64,000 nucleotides of DNA from Litoreibacter arenae DSM 19593 (GTDB taxonomy: Bacteria > Pseudomonadota > Alphaproteobacteria > Rhodobacterales > Rhodobacteraceae), in the NCBI RefSeq assembly GCF_000442275.2, contig NZ_KE557314.1, positions 589,085 through 653,084 on the forward strand, written 5' to 3'. Below the pieces are notes generated by a model. It saw only the letters and a program-made list of their open reading frames with translations. It was not told the origin of the DNA and made no database searches. Each line of letters starts with the position of its first letter. The stretch's first letter is position 1. The translations under genes and the position numbers were made by a program. This document shows, piece by piece, positions 53,905-62,365 of this stretch.

Positions 53905-55829
53905 GCGCGGCGGGTGGCGATATCCGCGATGCCCAAGGTTTCCAGAACCTTGGTTTCGATCTGCGGCGCGTTCATGGCGGCAGCGGCGTACATGTCGGAC
54001 GGGCTGGCTTGGTCGATGAAGATATCGGGCAGCACCATGGAGCGGTATTTCAGGCCTTTGTCGAACACGCCGTTCTCTGCCAGCAGCTGCGCAACGTGAG
54101 AGCCGAAGCCGCCAATGGCGCCTTCCTCGATGGTGATCAGCGCCTCATGGTTGCGGGCGAGGTTCAGGATTGCGTCCTCGTCCAGCGGCTTGGCGAAACG
54201 GGCGTCGACCACGGTGGGGGTGATCCCCTTGGCGGCGAGGTTTTCGGCGGCTTTCATCACCTCTGACAGGCGGGTGCCGAAGGACAGGAGGGCGACGCGG
54301 TTGCCGTTCTGGATCAGGCGGGATTTGCCGATTTCAAGGATTTGGCCCTTTTCCGGCATCTCGACGCCGACGCCCTCGCCACGGGGATACCGGAAGGCGA
54401 TGGGGCCGTCATCGTGGGCGACGGCGGTGGCGGTCATGTGGACCAGCTCCGCCTCGTCGGCGGCGGCCATCACGACCATGCCGGGGAGGTTCGCCATGAA
54501 GGCGATATCGAAGCTGCCCGCGTGGGTCGCGCCATCAGCCCCGACCAGACCGGCGCGGTCGATGGGGAAGCGGACGGGCAAGCGCTGCAAGGCGACATCG
54601 TGGACGACTTGGTCGTAGCCGCGTTGCAGGAAGGTCGAATAGATCGCGCAAAACGGCTTCATGCCACCCGCCGCAAGGCCTGCCGCAAAGGTGACGGCAT
54701 GTTGTTCTGCAATGCCCACGTCGAAGGTGCGGGAGGGGTAGCGTTCCGCCATCAATTTCAGGCCAGTGCCATCCGGCATGGCGGCGGTGACGGCGACGAT
54801 CTTGCTGTCCTCGGCCGCGTGATCCACCAGCGCCTTGCCGAACACCGAGGTGTAGCTGGGCGCGTTGGAGGGGGATTTCTTTTGTTTGCCGGTCACGAAG
54901 TCGAATTTCGCGGTGGCGTGACCGCCATCGGCCGCGTTTTCGGCGGGGGCGTAGCCTTTGCCTTTCTTGGTGATCGCGTGGATCAGCACCGGACCGTCAG
55001 CGCGGGATTTGACGGTGCGTAGAACGGCGAGCAGTTGCTCCATATCGTGGCCGTCAATGGGGCCGACATAGGAAAACCCAAGTTCCTCGAACAACGTGCC
55101 GCCGACGGTCGCGGCTTTCAGCAGCTCCTTGGCGCGGCGGGCACCTTCCTGGAAGGGCGGTGGCAGCAGGGAGACCGCGCCTTTGGCGGCGGCCTTGAAC
55201 TCCTGAAACGGTGCGCCTGCATAGAGACGCGACAGGTAGGATGACATGGCACCGGTGGGCGGCGCGATGGACATTTCGTTGTCGTTAAGGATGACGATCA
55301 TCCGCTTGCCGAGGTGGCCCGCGTTGTTCATCGCCTCGTAGGCCATGCCCGCAGAGATCGAGCCGTCACCGATCACCGCGATGCAGTCGCCGATGCCATG
55401 CTCCGGTGCGCCGCCAAGATCGCGGGCGACGGCCATGCCAAGCGCGGCGGAAATGGAGGTGGACGAATGCGCCGCGCCGAACGGATCGTAGGGCGACTCG
55501 GACCGTTTGGTGAAGCCGGACAGCCCGTCCTTCTGGCGGATCGTGCGCATCTGGTCGCGGCGTCCGGTGATGATTTTGTGCGGGTAGCATTGGTGCGAGA
55601 CGTCCCAGATCAGGCGATCCTTCGGGGCCGCGAACACGGCATGGATGGCGACGGTCAGCTCGACCACGCCAAGCCCCGCACCTAGATGGCCGCCGGTTTC
55701 CGAGACGGCGTAGACGGTTTCCAGACGCAGTTCGTGCGCCAGCTGGGTCAGCTCGGCGTCGGACATGCCCTTCATGTCGGCGGGAGTTTTGACCCGGTCC
55801 AGAAGGGGTGTCTGCGGTTTATCACTCAT
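53901..55829 (-). CDS. dxs: 1-deoxy-D-xylulose-5-phosphate synthase
   Basis: Thiamine-diphosphate enzyme that starts the MEP isoprenoid pathway from pyruvate and glyceraldehyde-3-phosphate. 642 residues. Motifs: [18 protein letters not shown], the TPP motif [24 protein letters not shown]-like [15 protein letters not shown], and [20 protein letters not shown] with the catalytic Glu. It follows ispA by 12 bases, so the first and a prenyl-chain step are coordinated. Confidence 0.97.
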   Translation of the reverse strand: MSDKPQTPLLDRVKTPADMKGMSDAELTQLAHELRLETVYAVSETGGHLGAGLGVVELTVAIHAVFAAPKDRLIWDVSHQCYPHKIITGRRDQMRTIRQKDGLSGFTKRSESPYDPFGAAHSSTSISAALGMAVARDLGGAPEHGIGDCIAVIGDGSISAGMAYEAMNNAGHLGKRMIVILNDNEMSIAPPTGAMSSYLSRLYAGAPFQEFKAAAKGAVSLLPPPFQEGARRAKELLKAATVGGTLFEELGFSYVGPIDGHDMEQLLAVLRTVKSRADGPVLIHAITKKGKGYAPAENAADGGHATAKFDFVTGKQKKSPSNAPSYTSVFGKALVDHAAEDSKIVAVTAAMPDGTGLKLMAERYPSRTFDVGIAEQHAVTFAAGLAAGGMKPFCAIYSTFLQRGYDQVVHDVALQRLPVRFPIDRAGLVGADGATHAGSFDIAFMANLPGMVVMAAADEAELVHMTATAVAHDDGPIAFRYPRGEGVGVEMPEKGQILEIGKSRLIQNGNRVALLSFGTRLSEVMKAAENLAAKGITPTVVDARFAKPLDEDAILNLARNHEALITIEEGAIGGFGSHVAQLLAENGVFDKGLKYRSMVLPDIFIDQASPSDMYAAAAMNAPQIETKVLETLGIADIATRRA

Positions 55830-55841
55830 CTACTTCGTCCT

Positions 55842-56702
55842 TCAGGTATCCCGGTCAATAACGAACCGCGCCGCTGCTTTTAGGTTCCCCGCCGCGTCAC
55901 CGTAAGGGGAAAGCGCGTCGCAAGCCTGCACGATCAACTCGTCTGCGCGGGCTTTCGCGCCTTCCATACCAAGCAGCGACACGAATGTCGCCTTCCCGGC
56001 TTCGGTATCTTTCTGCAGGCGTTTTCCCGCTTTTTCCGCGTCGCCTTCGATATCAAGGATGTCGTCCGCGATCTGGAAGGCAAGTCCAAGGGCTTGGGCA
56101 TATTGGCGCAGCGGAGCTGGATCGGCCTCGGCGAGAATTGCGCCCGCCTGACCCGACCACTCGATCAGCGCGCCGGTTTTACCCGCTTGCAGGCGGGTGA
56201 TTTGCTTGAGAGTCAAGGGAGTCTCGGCAGTTTCGGCGGCGATGTCGAGCGCCTGCCCAAGCACCATTCCCTGCGCCCCCGCAGCCTTCGCCATCGACGA
56301 GATCAGCGCCAGCCGAACCTCCGCATAGGCGTCGAGATTGGACAGCACCTCGAACGCCAATGTTTGCAGCGCGTCGCCTGTCAGGACGGCGGTGGCCTCG
56401 TCCCACTGGATATGCACCGTGGGCACGCCACGGCGCAGGTCGTCATTGTCCATGCAGGGTAGGTCGTCGTGCACAAGGCTGTAGGCGTGGATCATTTCGA
56501 TTGCCGCCGCCGTCTGGTCGGCCACGTCGGGGGCCACATCATGCAGCCGCGCGCCCTCCATCACCAGAAATGCCCGCAGCCGCTTGCCGCCCGAGCAGGT
56601 GTAGCGCATGGCGTCCGCGATTATGCCGTCCAGCGGCTCCATCGCGGCGTCGAGCGCCGTTTGCACGCGCGTTTGCGCGTCGGTCAGGGCGTCCTGGAAC
56701 AC
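55842..56702 (-). CDS. ispA: Farnesyl diphosphate synthase (polyprenyl synthetase)
   Basis: Condenses IPP with DMAPP/GPP to farnesyl diphosphate. 286 residues. The first Asp-rich motif lies in VHDDLPCMDNDDLRRG and the second in FQIADDILDIEGD; CSGGKRLRAFLVMEGARL and HIQWDEATAVLTGDALQT also fit. GTG start at 56702, just after the xseB stop; no ATG is placed better. Operon xseB-ispA-dxs is common in proteobacteria. Confidence 0.95.
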   Translation of the reverse strand: MFQDALTDAQTRVQTALDAAMEPLDGIIADAMRYTCSGGKRLRAFLVMEGARLHDVAPDVADQTAAAIEMIHAYSLVHDDLPCMDNDDLRRGVPTVHIQWDEATAVLTGDALQTLAFEVLSNLDAYAEVRLALISSMAKAAGAQGMVLGQALDIAAETAETPLTLKQITRLQAGKTGALIEWSGQAGAILAEADPAPLRQYAQALGLAFQIADDILDIEGDAEKAGKRLQKDTEAGKATFVSLLGMEGAKARADELIVQACDALSPYGDAAGNLKAAARFVIDRDT

Positions 56703-56706
56703 GTGG

Positions 56707-56949
56707 TTACAGGCCTTCGACAGGCGTGGTTCCTGTGGCTTGGCCGTCGCTGCCTAGGGTAATCTGCGCGACCTTCTCCTCGGCCTCTTTCAGCTTGGTC
56801 TCGCAGCGCTTTTTCAACTCTGCGCCGCGCTCATAGAGCTTGATGCTGTCGTCCAACGGCACGTCGCCGCGCTCCAGTTGGCCCACGACCTGCTCCAATT
56901 CGGCCATGGCCTGCTCGAAGCTCATTTCGTCTACTTTTGTGTCAGCCAT
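56707..56949 (-). CDS. xseB: Exodeoxyribonuclease VII small subunit
   Basis: An 80-residue helical protein forming exonuclease VII with XseA, which degrades single-stranded DNA. The segment MSFEQAMAELEQVVGQLERG followed by PLDDSIKLYERGAELKKRCE is the family signature. xseA is not in this window. Its start overlaps the upstream HDAC-family gene by 8 bases. Confidence 0.95.
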   Translation of the reverse strand: MADTKVDEMSFEQAMAELEQVVGQLERGDVPLDDSIKLYERGAELKKRCETKLKEAEEKVAQITLGSDGQATGTTPVEGL

Positions 56950-57883
56950 GGGTGCCTCGCTTGATCAAAACTTCCAGATGCGCGCGGGTGGACGCGGCGA
57001 GGGCATCAAGATCATATCCGCCCTCCAGAGTCGAGACGATGCGGCCCTCGCAATGGGTGTCGGCCACGTCGCAAAGCTGCTCGGTCGCCCAGGCGAAATC
57101 CTCCGTGTCCCAGTTGAGATTGGCGAGCGGGTCATTGCGGTGGGCGTCGAAGCCTGCCGAGATCAGGACAAGCTGCGGTTTGAAATCGTTGAGGGCGGGC
57201 AGGATCGTCGCCTCGTAGACCTTGCGCAACTGCGCCCCGCCAGTTTCGGGTGCAAGCGGGACGTTGAGGATATTGTTATGCGCGCCAGTTTCGTCTGCGG
57301 CACCAGAGCCGGGATAAAGAGGCATCTGGTGGCTGGACACAAACAGCGTGCGAGGCTCGTCCCACAGCAGGTCTTGCGTGCCGTTGCCGTGGTGGACGTC
57401 GAAATCGACGATCGCCACGCGGTCCAGCCCGTGGACGTCGAGCGCGTGTTTGGCGGCGATGGCGATATTGCCGAAGAGACAGAACCCCATCGGCGTTTGC
57501 TTTTCGGCGTGGTGGCCGGGCGGGCGCATCGCGGCGAAGGCGTTTTGGGCCTCGCCACCCAGCACCATGTCGACCGCCGTGGTCATCGCCCCGACACCAC
57601 GATAAGCGGCGGTCAGCGACCCTGCGGACATGTGCGTATCAGCGTCCAGCGCGATCGAGCCATCGGCCGGCGCAGCGGCCTTGATCGCGTCGATATGGGA
57701 CTGTGGATGACACCGCAGGATAGCCGCGTCATCTCCAAGCGGCGCCTGCACACGGGTCAGGCCGGTTTGGTCCATGCCGTCAATCGCGGCATAGATCGCC
57801 ATCAGGCGATCCACCCGTTCGGGGTGGCCATGCGGCGTGATATGTTTGAGGCAGTCGGGGTGGGTCAGCAGGGCAGTGGTCAT
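56942..57883 (-). CDS. Histone deacetylase family protein
   Basis: A 313-residue zinc amidohydrolase of the HDAC/acetylpolyamine fold. Motifs: MRPPGHHAEKQTPMGFCLFG with the catalytic His pair, IVDFDVHHGNGTQDLL with the metal ligands, and STLEGGYDLDALA. In bacteria such enzymes deacetylate polyamines or acetoin-like substrates. It heads a series with xseB, ispA and dxs (8-base overlap with xseB). Confidence 0.92.
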   Translation of the reverse strand: MTTALLTHPDCLKHITPHGHPERVDRLMAIYAAIDGMDQTGLTRVQAPLGDDAAILRCHPQSHIDAIKAAAPADGSIALDADTHMSAGSLTAAYRGVGAMTTAVDMVLGGEAQNAFAAMRPPGHHAEKQTPMGFCLFGNIAIAAKHALDVHGLDRVAIVDFDVHHGNGTQDLLWDEPRTLFVSSHQMPLYPGSGAADETGAHNNILNVPLAPETGGAQLRKVYEATILPALNDFKPQLVLISAGFDAHRNDPLANLNWDTEDFAWATEQLCDVADTHCEGRIVSTLEGGYDLDALAASTRAHLEVLIKRGTHG

Positions 57884-57892
57884 CGCGTTTCC

Positions 57893-58600
57893 TTAGTCTG
57901 GCGCGAGCATGTAGCCGGAACCGCGCACGGTCTGCAAATAGCGGGGCTGTTTCGGGTCGGCTTCGATCTTGCGGCGCAGGCGGGTGATCTGGACATCCAC
58001 CGCACGCTCCTGCGCCTGCCCACGGTCGCGGCCGAGATCCTCCACCAGTTTGGCGCGGGAAACCGGCTCCCCCGGTCGGGTCGAAAATATCTTCATCAAC
58101 TGTACTTCTGTGGCGGTCAGGCGGATCAGGTCTTCCCCGCGCCACATCTCGCCGCGGTCAAGGTCGTAGCGGATGTCGCCCAGCGACAGGGATTTCGGGG
58201 CCTCCACCACGTCCTCGGTGTGGGGCACGCGGCGCAGGATGGCATTGATGCGAAGGAGCAATTCCTTCGGCTCAAACGGTTTGGGCAGGTAATCGTCCGC
58301 CCCCGCCTCCAGACCCGAAATCCGGTCGCTGCTTTCGCCCTTGGCGGTCAGCAGCAGGATCGGCGTGTCGCGGGTCTGGCGCAGTTCCTTGGTGAAGGTG
58401 ATGCCGTCGTCGCCCGGCATCATGACGTCCAGCACGATCAGGTCGAAGTCCAAACCTTCCAGCAAGCGCCTTGCGTGGTCGGCGTCGCGGGCGGAGGTGG
58501 TGAAAAATCCGTTCCGGCTAAGGAATTGCTGGATCAGTTTGCGGATGCGTTCGTCATCATCGACAATCAGCAGGTGGGCGTCATTTTGGGATTGCGACAC
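57893..58600 (-). CDS. petR: OmpR-family response regulator (PetR-like)
   Basis: A 235-residue regulator with a receiver domain (LIVDDDERIRKLIQQFLSRN, phospho-acceptor Asp in LIVLDVMMPGDDG, Lys in LPKPFEPKELLL) and a winged-helix DNA-binding domain (LTATEVQLMKIFSTRPGEPV, RAVDVQITRLRRKIEADPKQ). Adjacent to a MarR-type gene exactly as petP-petR in Rhodobacter, where PetR is involved in cytochrome bc1 gene control. The start is a GTG touching the petP-like stop with no gap (TAA-GTG), using the AAGGAGGG inside the petP-like gene end. No kinase gene is beside it. Confidence 0.85.
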   Translation of the reverse strand: MSQSQNDAHLLIVDDDERIRKLIQQFLSRNGFFTTSARDADHARRLLEGLDFDLIVLDVMMPGDDGITFTKELRQTRDTPILLLTAKGESSDRISGLEAGADDYLPKPFEPKELLLRINAILRRVPHTEDVVEAPKSLSLGDIRYDLDRGEMWRGEDLIRLTATEVQLMKIFSTRPGEPVSRAKLVEDLGRDRGQAQERAVDVQITRLRRKIEADPKQPRYLQTVRGSGYMLAPD

Positions 58601-59113
58601 TTACGAGCCCTCCTTGAAGGTCTGAAAATGCCTGCGCATTTCGGGGTCCATGATCTGCTCCAACACCTGACGAAAGCCCGCCACGGCTTCCGGCCCCGCA
58701 TCGCGGTAGGCGGCGCGCATCCGGCCGCGCTGTGCCTCCGACAGCTCTTTCTCAAGCTCCTGCCCCGCCTCGGTCAGATACAAATGCCGCTCGCGGCGGT
58801 CTTGCTTGCCAACGCGGCTTTCGACCAGACCGTCCTCGATCAACGCACGCAGCACGCGGTTGAGAGACTGCTTGGTGACGCCCAGAATATTCAGCAGGTT
58901 GTTGACCGTCGTGCCGGGGCTGCGTTTGATGAAGTGCACCGCACGGTGGTGGGCGCGACCATAGGAATATTCCTGCAAGATGCGATCCGGGTCGGCGGTG
59001 AAGCCGCGATAGGCGAAGAACATCGCCTCGATCCCGCGCCGCAACTGGTCGTCGGTCAAAAACAACAGGGTTTCGCCGCTAACCGGTGTCTGACCCGTTC
59101 CTCTGTCTGACAT
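58601..59113 (-). CDS. petP: MarR family regulator (PetP-like)
   Basis: A 170-residue winged-helix regulator. The DNA-binding part is GTTVNNLLNILGVTKQSLNR followed by VLRALIEDGLVESRVGKQDR with the MarR wing (DRRERHLYLTEAG). MSDRGTGQTPVSGETLLFLT at the N-terminus and a C-terminal helix-rich tail fit PetP. Coupled directly to the response regulator. Divergent from ilvE, with 151 bases between. Confidence 0.85.
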   Translation of the reverse strand: MSDRGTGQTPVSGETLLFLTDDQLRRGIEAMFFAYRGFTADPDRILQEYSYGRAHHRAVHFIKRSPGTTVNNLLNILGVTKQSLNRVLRALIEDGLVESRVGKQDRRERHLYLTEAGQELEKELSEAQRGRMRAAYRDAGPEAVAGFRQVLEQIMDPEMRRHFQTFKEGS

Positions 59114-59264
59114 GGGGAAGCTCCCTTGGTTTCTTCCGTTCGGGTCACTTTATGTCAGCCTTGTTGACTTTCCAAGTATCGAATGATAGCGAATCTCCAG
59201 TTTAGTGAAATAAAATGTCCGAAACGGGCCTTTCACGCGCAACAAACGGAAAAGGATGAGGGTA
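59114..59264. promoter_or_regulatory. Divergent promoter region petP-like / ilvE
   Basis: 151 bases with a clear AT-rich block (59150-59220, for example GTTTAGTGAAATAAAATG). No sharp dyad or riboswitch-like structure was found. AAAGGA (59251-59256) is the ribosome site for ilvE at ATG 59265; the in-frame ATG at 59256 lies directly on it. Confidence 0.4.
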
Positions 59265-60134
59265 ATGGCTGGTGGATATGATGATCGTGACGGCGTCATC
59301 TGGATGGATGGCAAGCTGGTGGACTGGCGTTCGGCCAACGTCCACATCCTGACCCACGGGCTGCACTACGCCTCTGCGGTGTTCGAGGGCGAGCGTTGCT
59401 ACAATGGCAAAATCTTCGAGAGCCGCAAGCACTCCGAACGGCTGCGCTATTCCGGCGACCAACTGGACATGCCGATCCCCTACACGGTGGACGAGATCGA
59501 AGCCGCAAAATACGCGGTGCTGAAAGCCAACAACCTGACCGACGCCTATGTGCGCGTGGTCTGCTGGCGCGGCGCGGGTGAGGATATGGGCGTAGCATCC
59601 GCCAGAAACCCTGTCCGCATGGCCGTCGCCGCTTGGGAATGGGGTGCCTATTACGGCGACGCCAAGATGAAAGGCGCGAAGCTGGACATTTCCAAGTGGA
59701 AGCGCCCGTCGCCCGAAACGATCCCCTGCTTCGCCAAGGCATCAGGCCTTTACATGATCTGCACCATGTCCAAGCACGCGGCGGAGGCCAAGGGCTGCTC
59801 CGACGCGATGATGTTCGACTACCGCGGCTACGTGGCAGAGGCGACGGGTGCCAACATGTTCTTCGTGAAGGACGGCGAGGTGCATACGCCGAAACCCGAC
59901 TGCTTCCTGAACGGCATTACGCGCCAGACGGTCGTGGGCATGTTGAAAGACCGCCAGATCACCGTGCATGAGCGTCACATCATGCCGGAGGAGTTGGAAA
60001 GTTTCGAGCAGTGCTGGCTGACAGGCACGGCCGCCGAGGTGACGCCCGTGGGGTCCATCGGCGACTACAATTTCGAAGTGGGCGCGATCACCCGCGACAT
60101 CGCAGAAAGCTACGAGAAACTGGTGCGGGCCTAG
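59265..60134 (+). CDS. ilvE: Branched-chain amino acid aminotransferase
   Basis: Class IV PLP aminotransferase for the last step of valine, leucine and isoleucine synthesis. 289 residues from ATG 59265. Motifs: DWRSANVHILTHGLHYASAV followed by FEGERCYNG at the N-terminal domain, and GYVAEATGANMFFVKDGEVH in the PLP domain, then LNGITRQTVVGMLKDRQI and ELESFEQCWLTGTAAEVTPV. The long DMGVASARNPVRMAVAAWEW segment fits BCAT. Ends with a strong intrinsic terminator (60170-60202). Confidence 0.95.
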   Translation: MAGGYDDRDGVIWMDGKLVDWRSANVHILTHGLHYASAVFEGERCYNGKIFESRKHSERLRYSGDQLDMPIPYTVDEIEAAKYAVLKANNLTDAYVRVVCWRGAGEDMGVASARNPVRMAVAAWEWGAYYGDAKMKGAKLDISKWKRPSPETIPCFAKASGLYMICTMSKHAAEAKGCSDAMMFDYRGYVAEATGANMFFVKDGEVHTPKPDCFLNGITRQTVVGMLKDRQITVHERHIMPEELESFEQCWLTGTAAEVTPVGSIGDYNFEVGAITRDIAESYEKLVRA

Positions 60135-60319
60135 GCCTGAATACCACGCTCAATTCTGGAATACTGCTGAGGCCGTCCCGAATCTTTCGGTGCGGCCTTT
60201 TTGCGGCGTTGCAGCGCGAGGGTCGCGGAACTGGGCATGCTCTTGATCTCAAACGCAAAAGCCTGCCGCTTTGCGGTGTCGCTGGAGGTTGTTGATGACT
60301 TGTCTAGGACATGTTTCAT
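60131..60319 (-). CDS. Small basic protein, 62 residues (hypothetical)
   Basis: A short frame with a good ribosome site (AAAGGAG, then 8 bases to the ATG). The peptide is basic and Ser/Thr/Lys-rich (MKHVLDKSSTTSSDTAKRQA) with RRKKAAPKDSGRPQQYS near the end; no signal or membrane segment. Its 3' part is antisense to the ilvE terminator hairpin, and its stop overlaps the ilvE stop (CTAG). That makes it plausible as a small gene but the coding capacity may also be a by-product of the hairpin. Confidence 0.45.
   Translation of the reverse strand: MKHVLDKSSTTSSDTAKRQAFAFEIKSMPSSATLALQRRKKAAPKDSGRPQQYSRIERGIQA
60170..60202 (+). terminator. Rho-independent terminator of ilvE
   Basis: AGGCCG (60170-60175) pairs with CGGCCT (60193-60198), the inner CCGAA (60178-60182) pairs with TTCGG (60186-60190) around TCT, and TTTTT (60198-60202) follows. 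It starts 36 bases after the ilvE stop. Confidence 0.85.
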
Positions 60320-60416
60320 GGCAAAAACTCCTTTGCTGGTCGAAGCACCATATCACATGGTTTGCCCGATTTGGAGTAAGTACAACTTGACCGGTCGGAA
60401 ATGGCCTACGCCGCCG

Positions 60417-61355
60417 TCACCCTTGCGGCGTCATGGCCTTGCGGGCCTGTTTGCGTTCATGGCCCAGCTTGTGTTCGCGCCAGATGATCAGGATGCCAGC
60501 AGCGATAATCAGGGCGATGCCGCCCAGCATCACCAGCGTCGGCACCTCCGCGAAAACGAAATAGCCGATGCCGATGGCCAGCAGGATCGAGAAATACTCG
60601 AACGGTGCGACGACCGATGCGTCGGCATACCGGTAGCTGGAAGTCATGAGGATCTGGCCGATACCACCACAAATGCCCGCGCCGATCAGAGCCGCCGCCT
60701 CGGGGCCGGTCGGCCAGACCCATCCGAAGGGCAGCGTAATTAGCGACAGCACCGTTGCGGTGATGGAGAACCAGAACACGATGGCAGACGTCGGCTCCGA
60801 CATGGTGAGCTTGCGCACGAAAACATGCGCCAGGCCCGCAAGAACTGCCGAGCCGAACGCCAGGATAGCGCCAAGCGCGAGAAAAGGATCAGCGCCAGCG
60901 TCGGAGAATGCGGTCAGGCGCGGGGACATGATGATCAGAACGCCGATCATCCCCAAGGCCACTGCAGTCAGGCGGAATGCGCGCACGCGCTCGCCAAGAA
61001 ACATCGCGGCGAAGATGACCACCAGCACCGGCTGGGCGTATTGGATGGCCTTCACCTCGGACAGTGGCAGCAGCCCAAGCGCAGCGAAGCCCATCGACAT
61101 GGCCGTGACGCCGATCAAGCCGCGCCAGAAATGGCCCAGCGGGTTGCTCGTTTTCAGGCCGGTCATCAACTCGCCCCGCATGGCGATCCAGCCCAGAATA
61201 ATCGGCAACGCGCAGATCGAGCGGAAGAACACCGTTTGGCCCGGAGGCACACGTTCCGACGCGATCTTCACCAAGGTTGCCATGGCCATGAAAAACACGA
61301 CGGCGCCGAGCTTGGAGAAAATCGCCTTGGGAATATTCTGAACCGGCTTATCCAT
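60417..61355 (-). CDS. EamA/DMT family transporter
   Basis: A 312-residue transporter with ten helices arranged as two EamA repeats. FFRSICALPIILGWIAMRGE and ALGLLPLSEVKAIQYAQPVL belong to repeat one; VWPTGPEAAALIGAGICGGI and FEYFSILLAIGIGYFVFAEV to repeat two. The substrate is unknown. ATG 61355 is preferred to the upstream GTG 61364. Confidence 0.9.
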   Translation of the reverse strand: MDKPVQNIPKAIFSKLGAVVFFMAMATLVKIASERVPPGQTVFFRSICALPIILGWIAMRGELMTGLKTSNPLGHFWRGLIGVTAMSMGFAALGLLPLSEVKAIQYAQPVLVVIFAAMFLGERVRAFRLTAVALGMIGVLIIMSPRLTAFSDAGADPFLALGAILAFGSAVLAGLAHVFVRKLTMSEPTSAIVFWFSITATVLSLITLPFGWVWPTGPEAAALIGAGICGGIGQILMTSSYRYADASVVAPFEYFSILLAIGIGYFVFAEVPTLVMLGGIALIIAAGILIIWREHKLGHERKQARKAMTPQG

Positions 61356-61365
61356 ACCGCGCACC

Positions 61366-62349
61366 CTAGGTCAGGCCGGTCTCGGGTGCCATGCCTTTGA
61401 AGTCCGGCGCGTGCAGCAATGGGACGCCGGTGGTTGCAATCCGGTCCATGACAGCTTTCACCTCGGGATCCGGGCCGGGGCCGGGTTCTCGAAGCACAAC
61501 TGCGTGGATACGGTCACGGTGACGGGTGATAGCATCAAGATAGACCTGCGCGTCGTGCTGTCCGGTGTCGCCCATCAAGATCACCGGCAGGTCGGGGTTC
61601 GCGGCAAGAATGGTGTCGATGCTGCCGCCCTTGTGGTCGCCATGGGTGCCGGTGATGAACTGGTTTTCGCTTAGGCCAAGATCACGCAAAAACATCGGTC
61701 CACGCACCAGTCCGCCGTGGTGGAAAATGTGTTGCAGGAAGTAGTGGAAATTCCACGGGCTGGAGCTGACGTAGAAAACCGGATTGCGCCCGTCCTGCGA
61801 CAGCCGCTCCATCAGCGCGACGGCATCCGGAAACACGTGCCGCGTCAGAGCGTTGCCGGTGAGCGAAGTCCACAGGTTTTTCCACAGCACGTAGGCTCCG
61901 GTCTGGATCATCGTGTCGTCGATGTCGGAGATCACCAGAAATCGAGCGTCCCCGCGCGGCACCAGTGCGGGGCAAATGGCGATATCCTCGAAACCTTCGA
62001 TGATTACTTCGATGTCATGCCAGCCCGCAGTTGCGGGGCGTGGCAGGTGGAGGGTGAAATACCCCTCCTCGTCGCTTTTGGTTGTGACGTCGCCTGAACG
62101 AACCTCCACCGCCTTGACCTCGTCAGTCAGGAAAAGGGACAGCATCTGCCGCATGTTCGTTAGCAGCCGCTGCCCCTTGGCGGGCTTGTTTCGCGCGATC
62201 TTCGACAAGACACGACCGCGCACCACCAAGCCATCCGGCGTCGCATAGCCGATATAGGGGTCGATCACGCGTCCCTTGCCCGTTCGCCCGAAGACCCTGT
62301 CGAAGAGATGCTCTGCTTTCAGCGCGACGCGGTGAATAAGCCTTTTCAT
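61366..62349 (-). CDS. App1-type phosphatidate phosphatase domain protein (DUF2183)
   Basis: A 327-residue protein of the HAD-like App1 family. The DxDxT motif lies in FLVISDIDDTMIQTGAYVLW; HVFPDAVALMERLSQDGRNP, FYVSSSPWNFHYFLQHIFHH and PVILMGDTGQHDAQVYLDAI are also typical. The N-terminal half has a beta domain (GYATPDGLVVRGRVLSKIAR). Yeast App1 is a phosphatidate phosphatase; bacterial substrates are not established. 16 bases separate it from hupE. Confidence 0.9.
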   Translation of the reverse strand: MKRLIHRVALKAEHLFDRVFGRTGKGRVIDPYIGYATPDGLVVRGRVLSKIARNKPAKGQRLLTNMRQMLSLFLTDEVKAVEVRSGDVTTKSDEEGYFTLHLPRPATAGWHDIEVIIEGFEDIAICPALVPRGDARFLVISDIDDTMIQTGAYVLWKNLWTSLTGNALTRHVFPDAVALMERLSQDGRNPVFYVSSSPWNFHYFLQHIFHHGGLVRGPMFLRDLGLSENQFITGTHGDHKGGSIDTILAANPDLPVILMGDTGQHDAQVYLDAITRHRDRIHAVVLREPGPGPDPEVKAVMDRIATTGVPLLHAPDFKGMAPETGLT

Positions 62350-62365
62350 GACGTCGAACGCGACC

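Noticed and set aside
56840-59110. Very long open frame antisense to xseB, the HDAC-family gene, petR and petP
   Set aside because: It spans four genes in the other direction; a shadow of the strong third-position GC bias. No motif seen.
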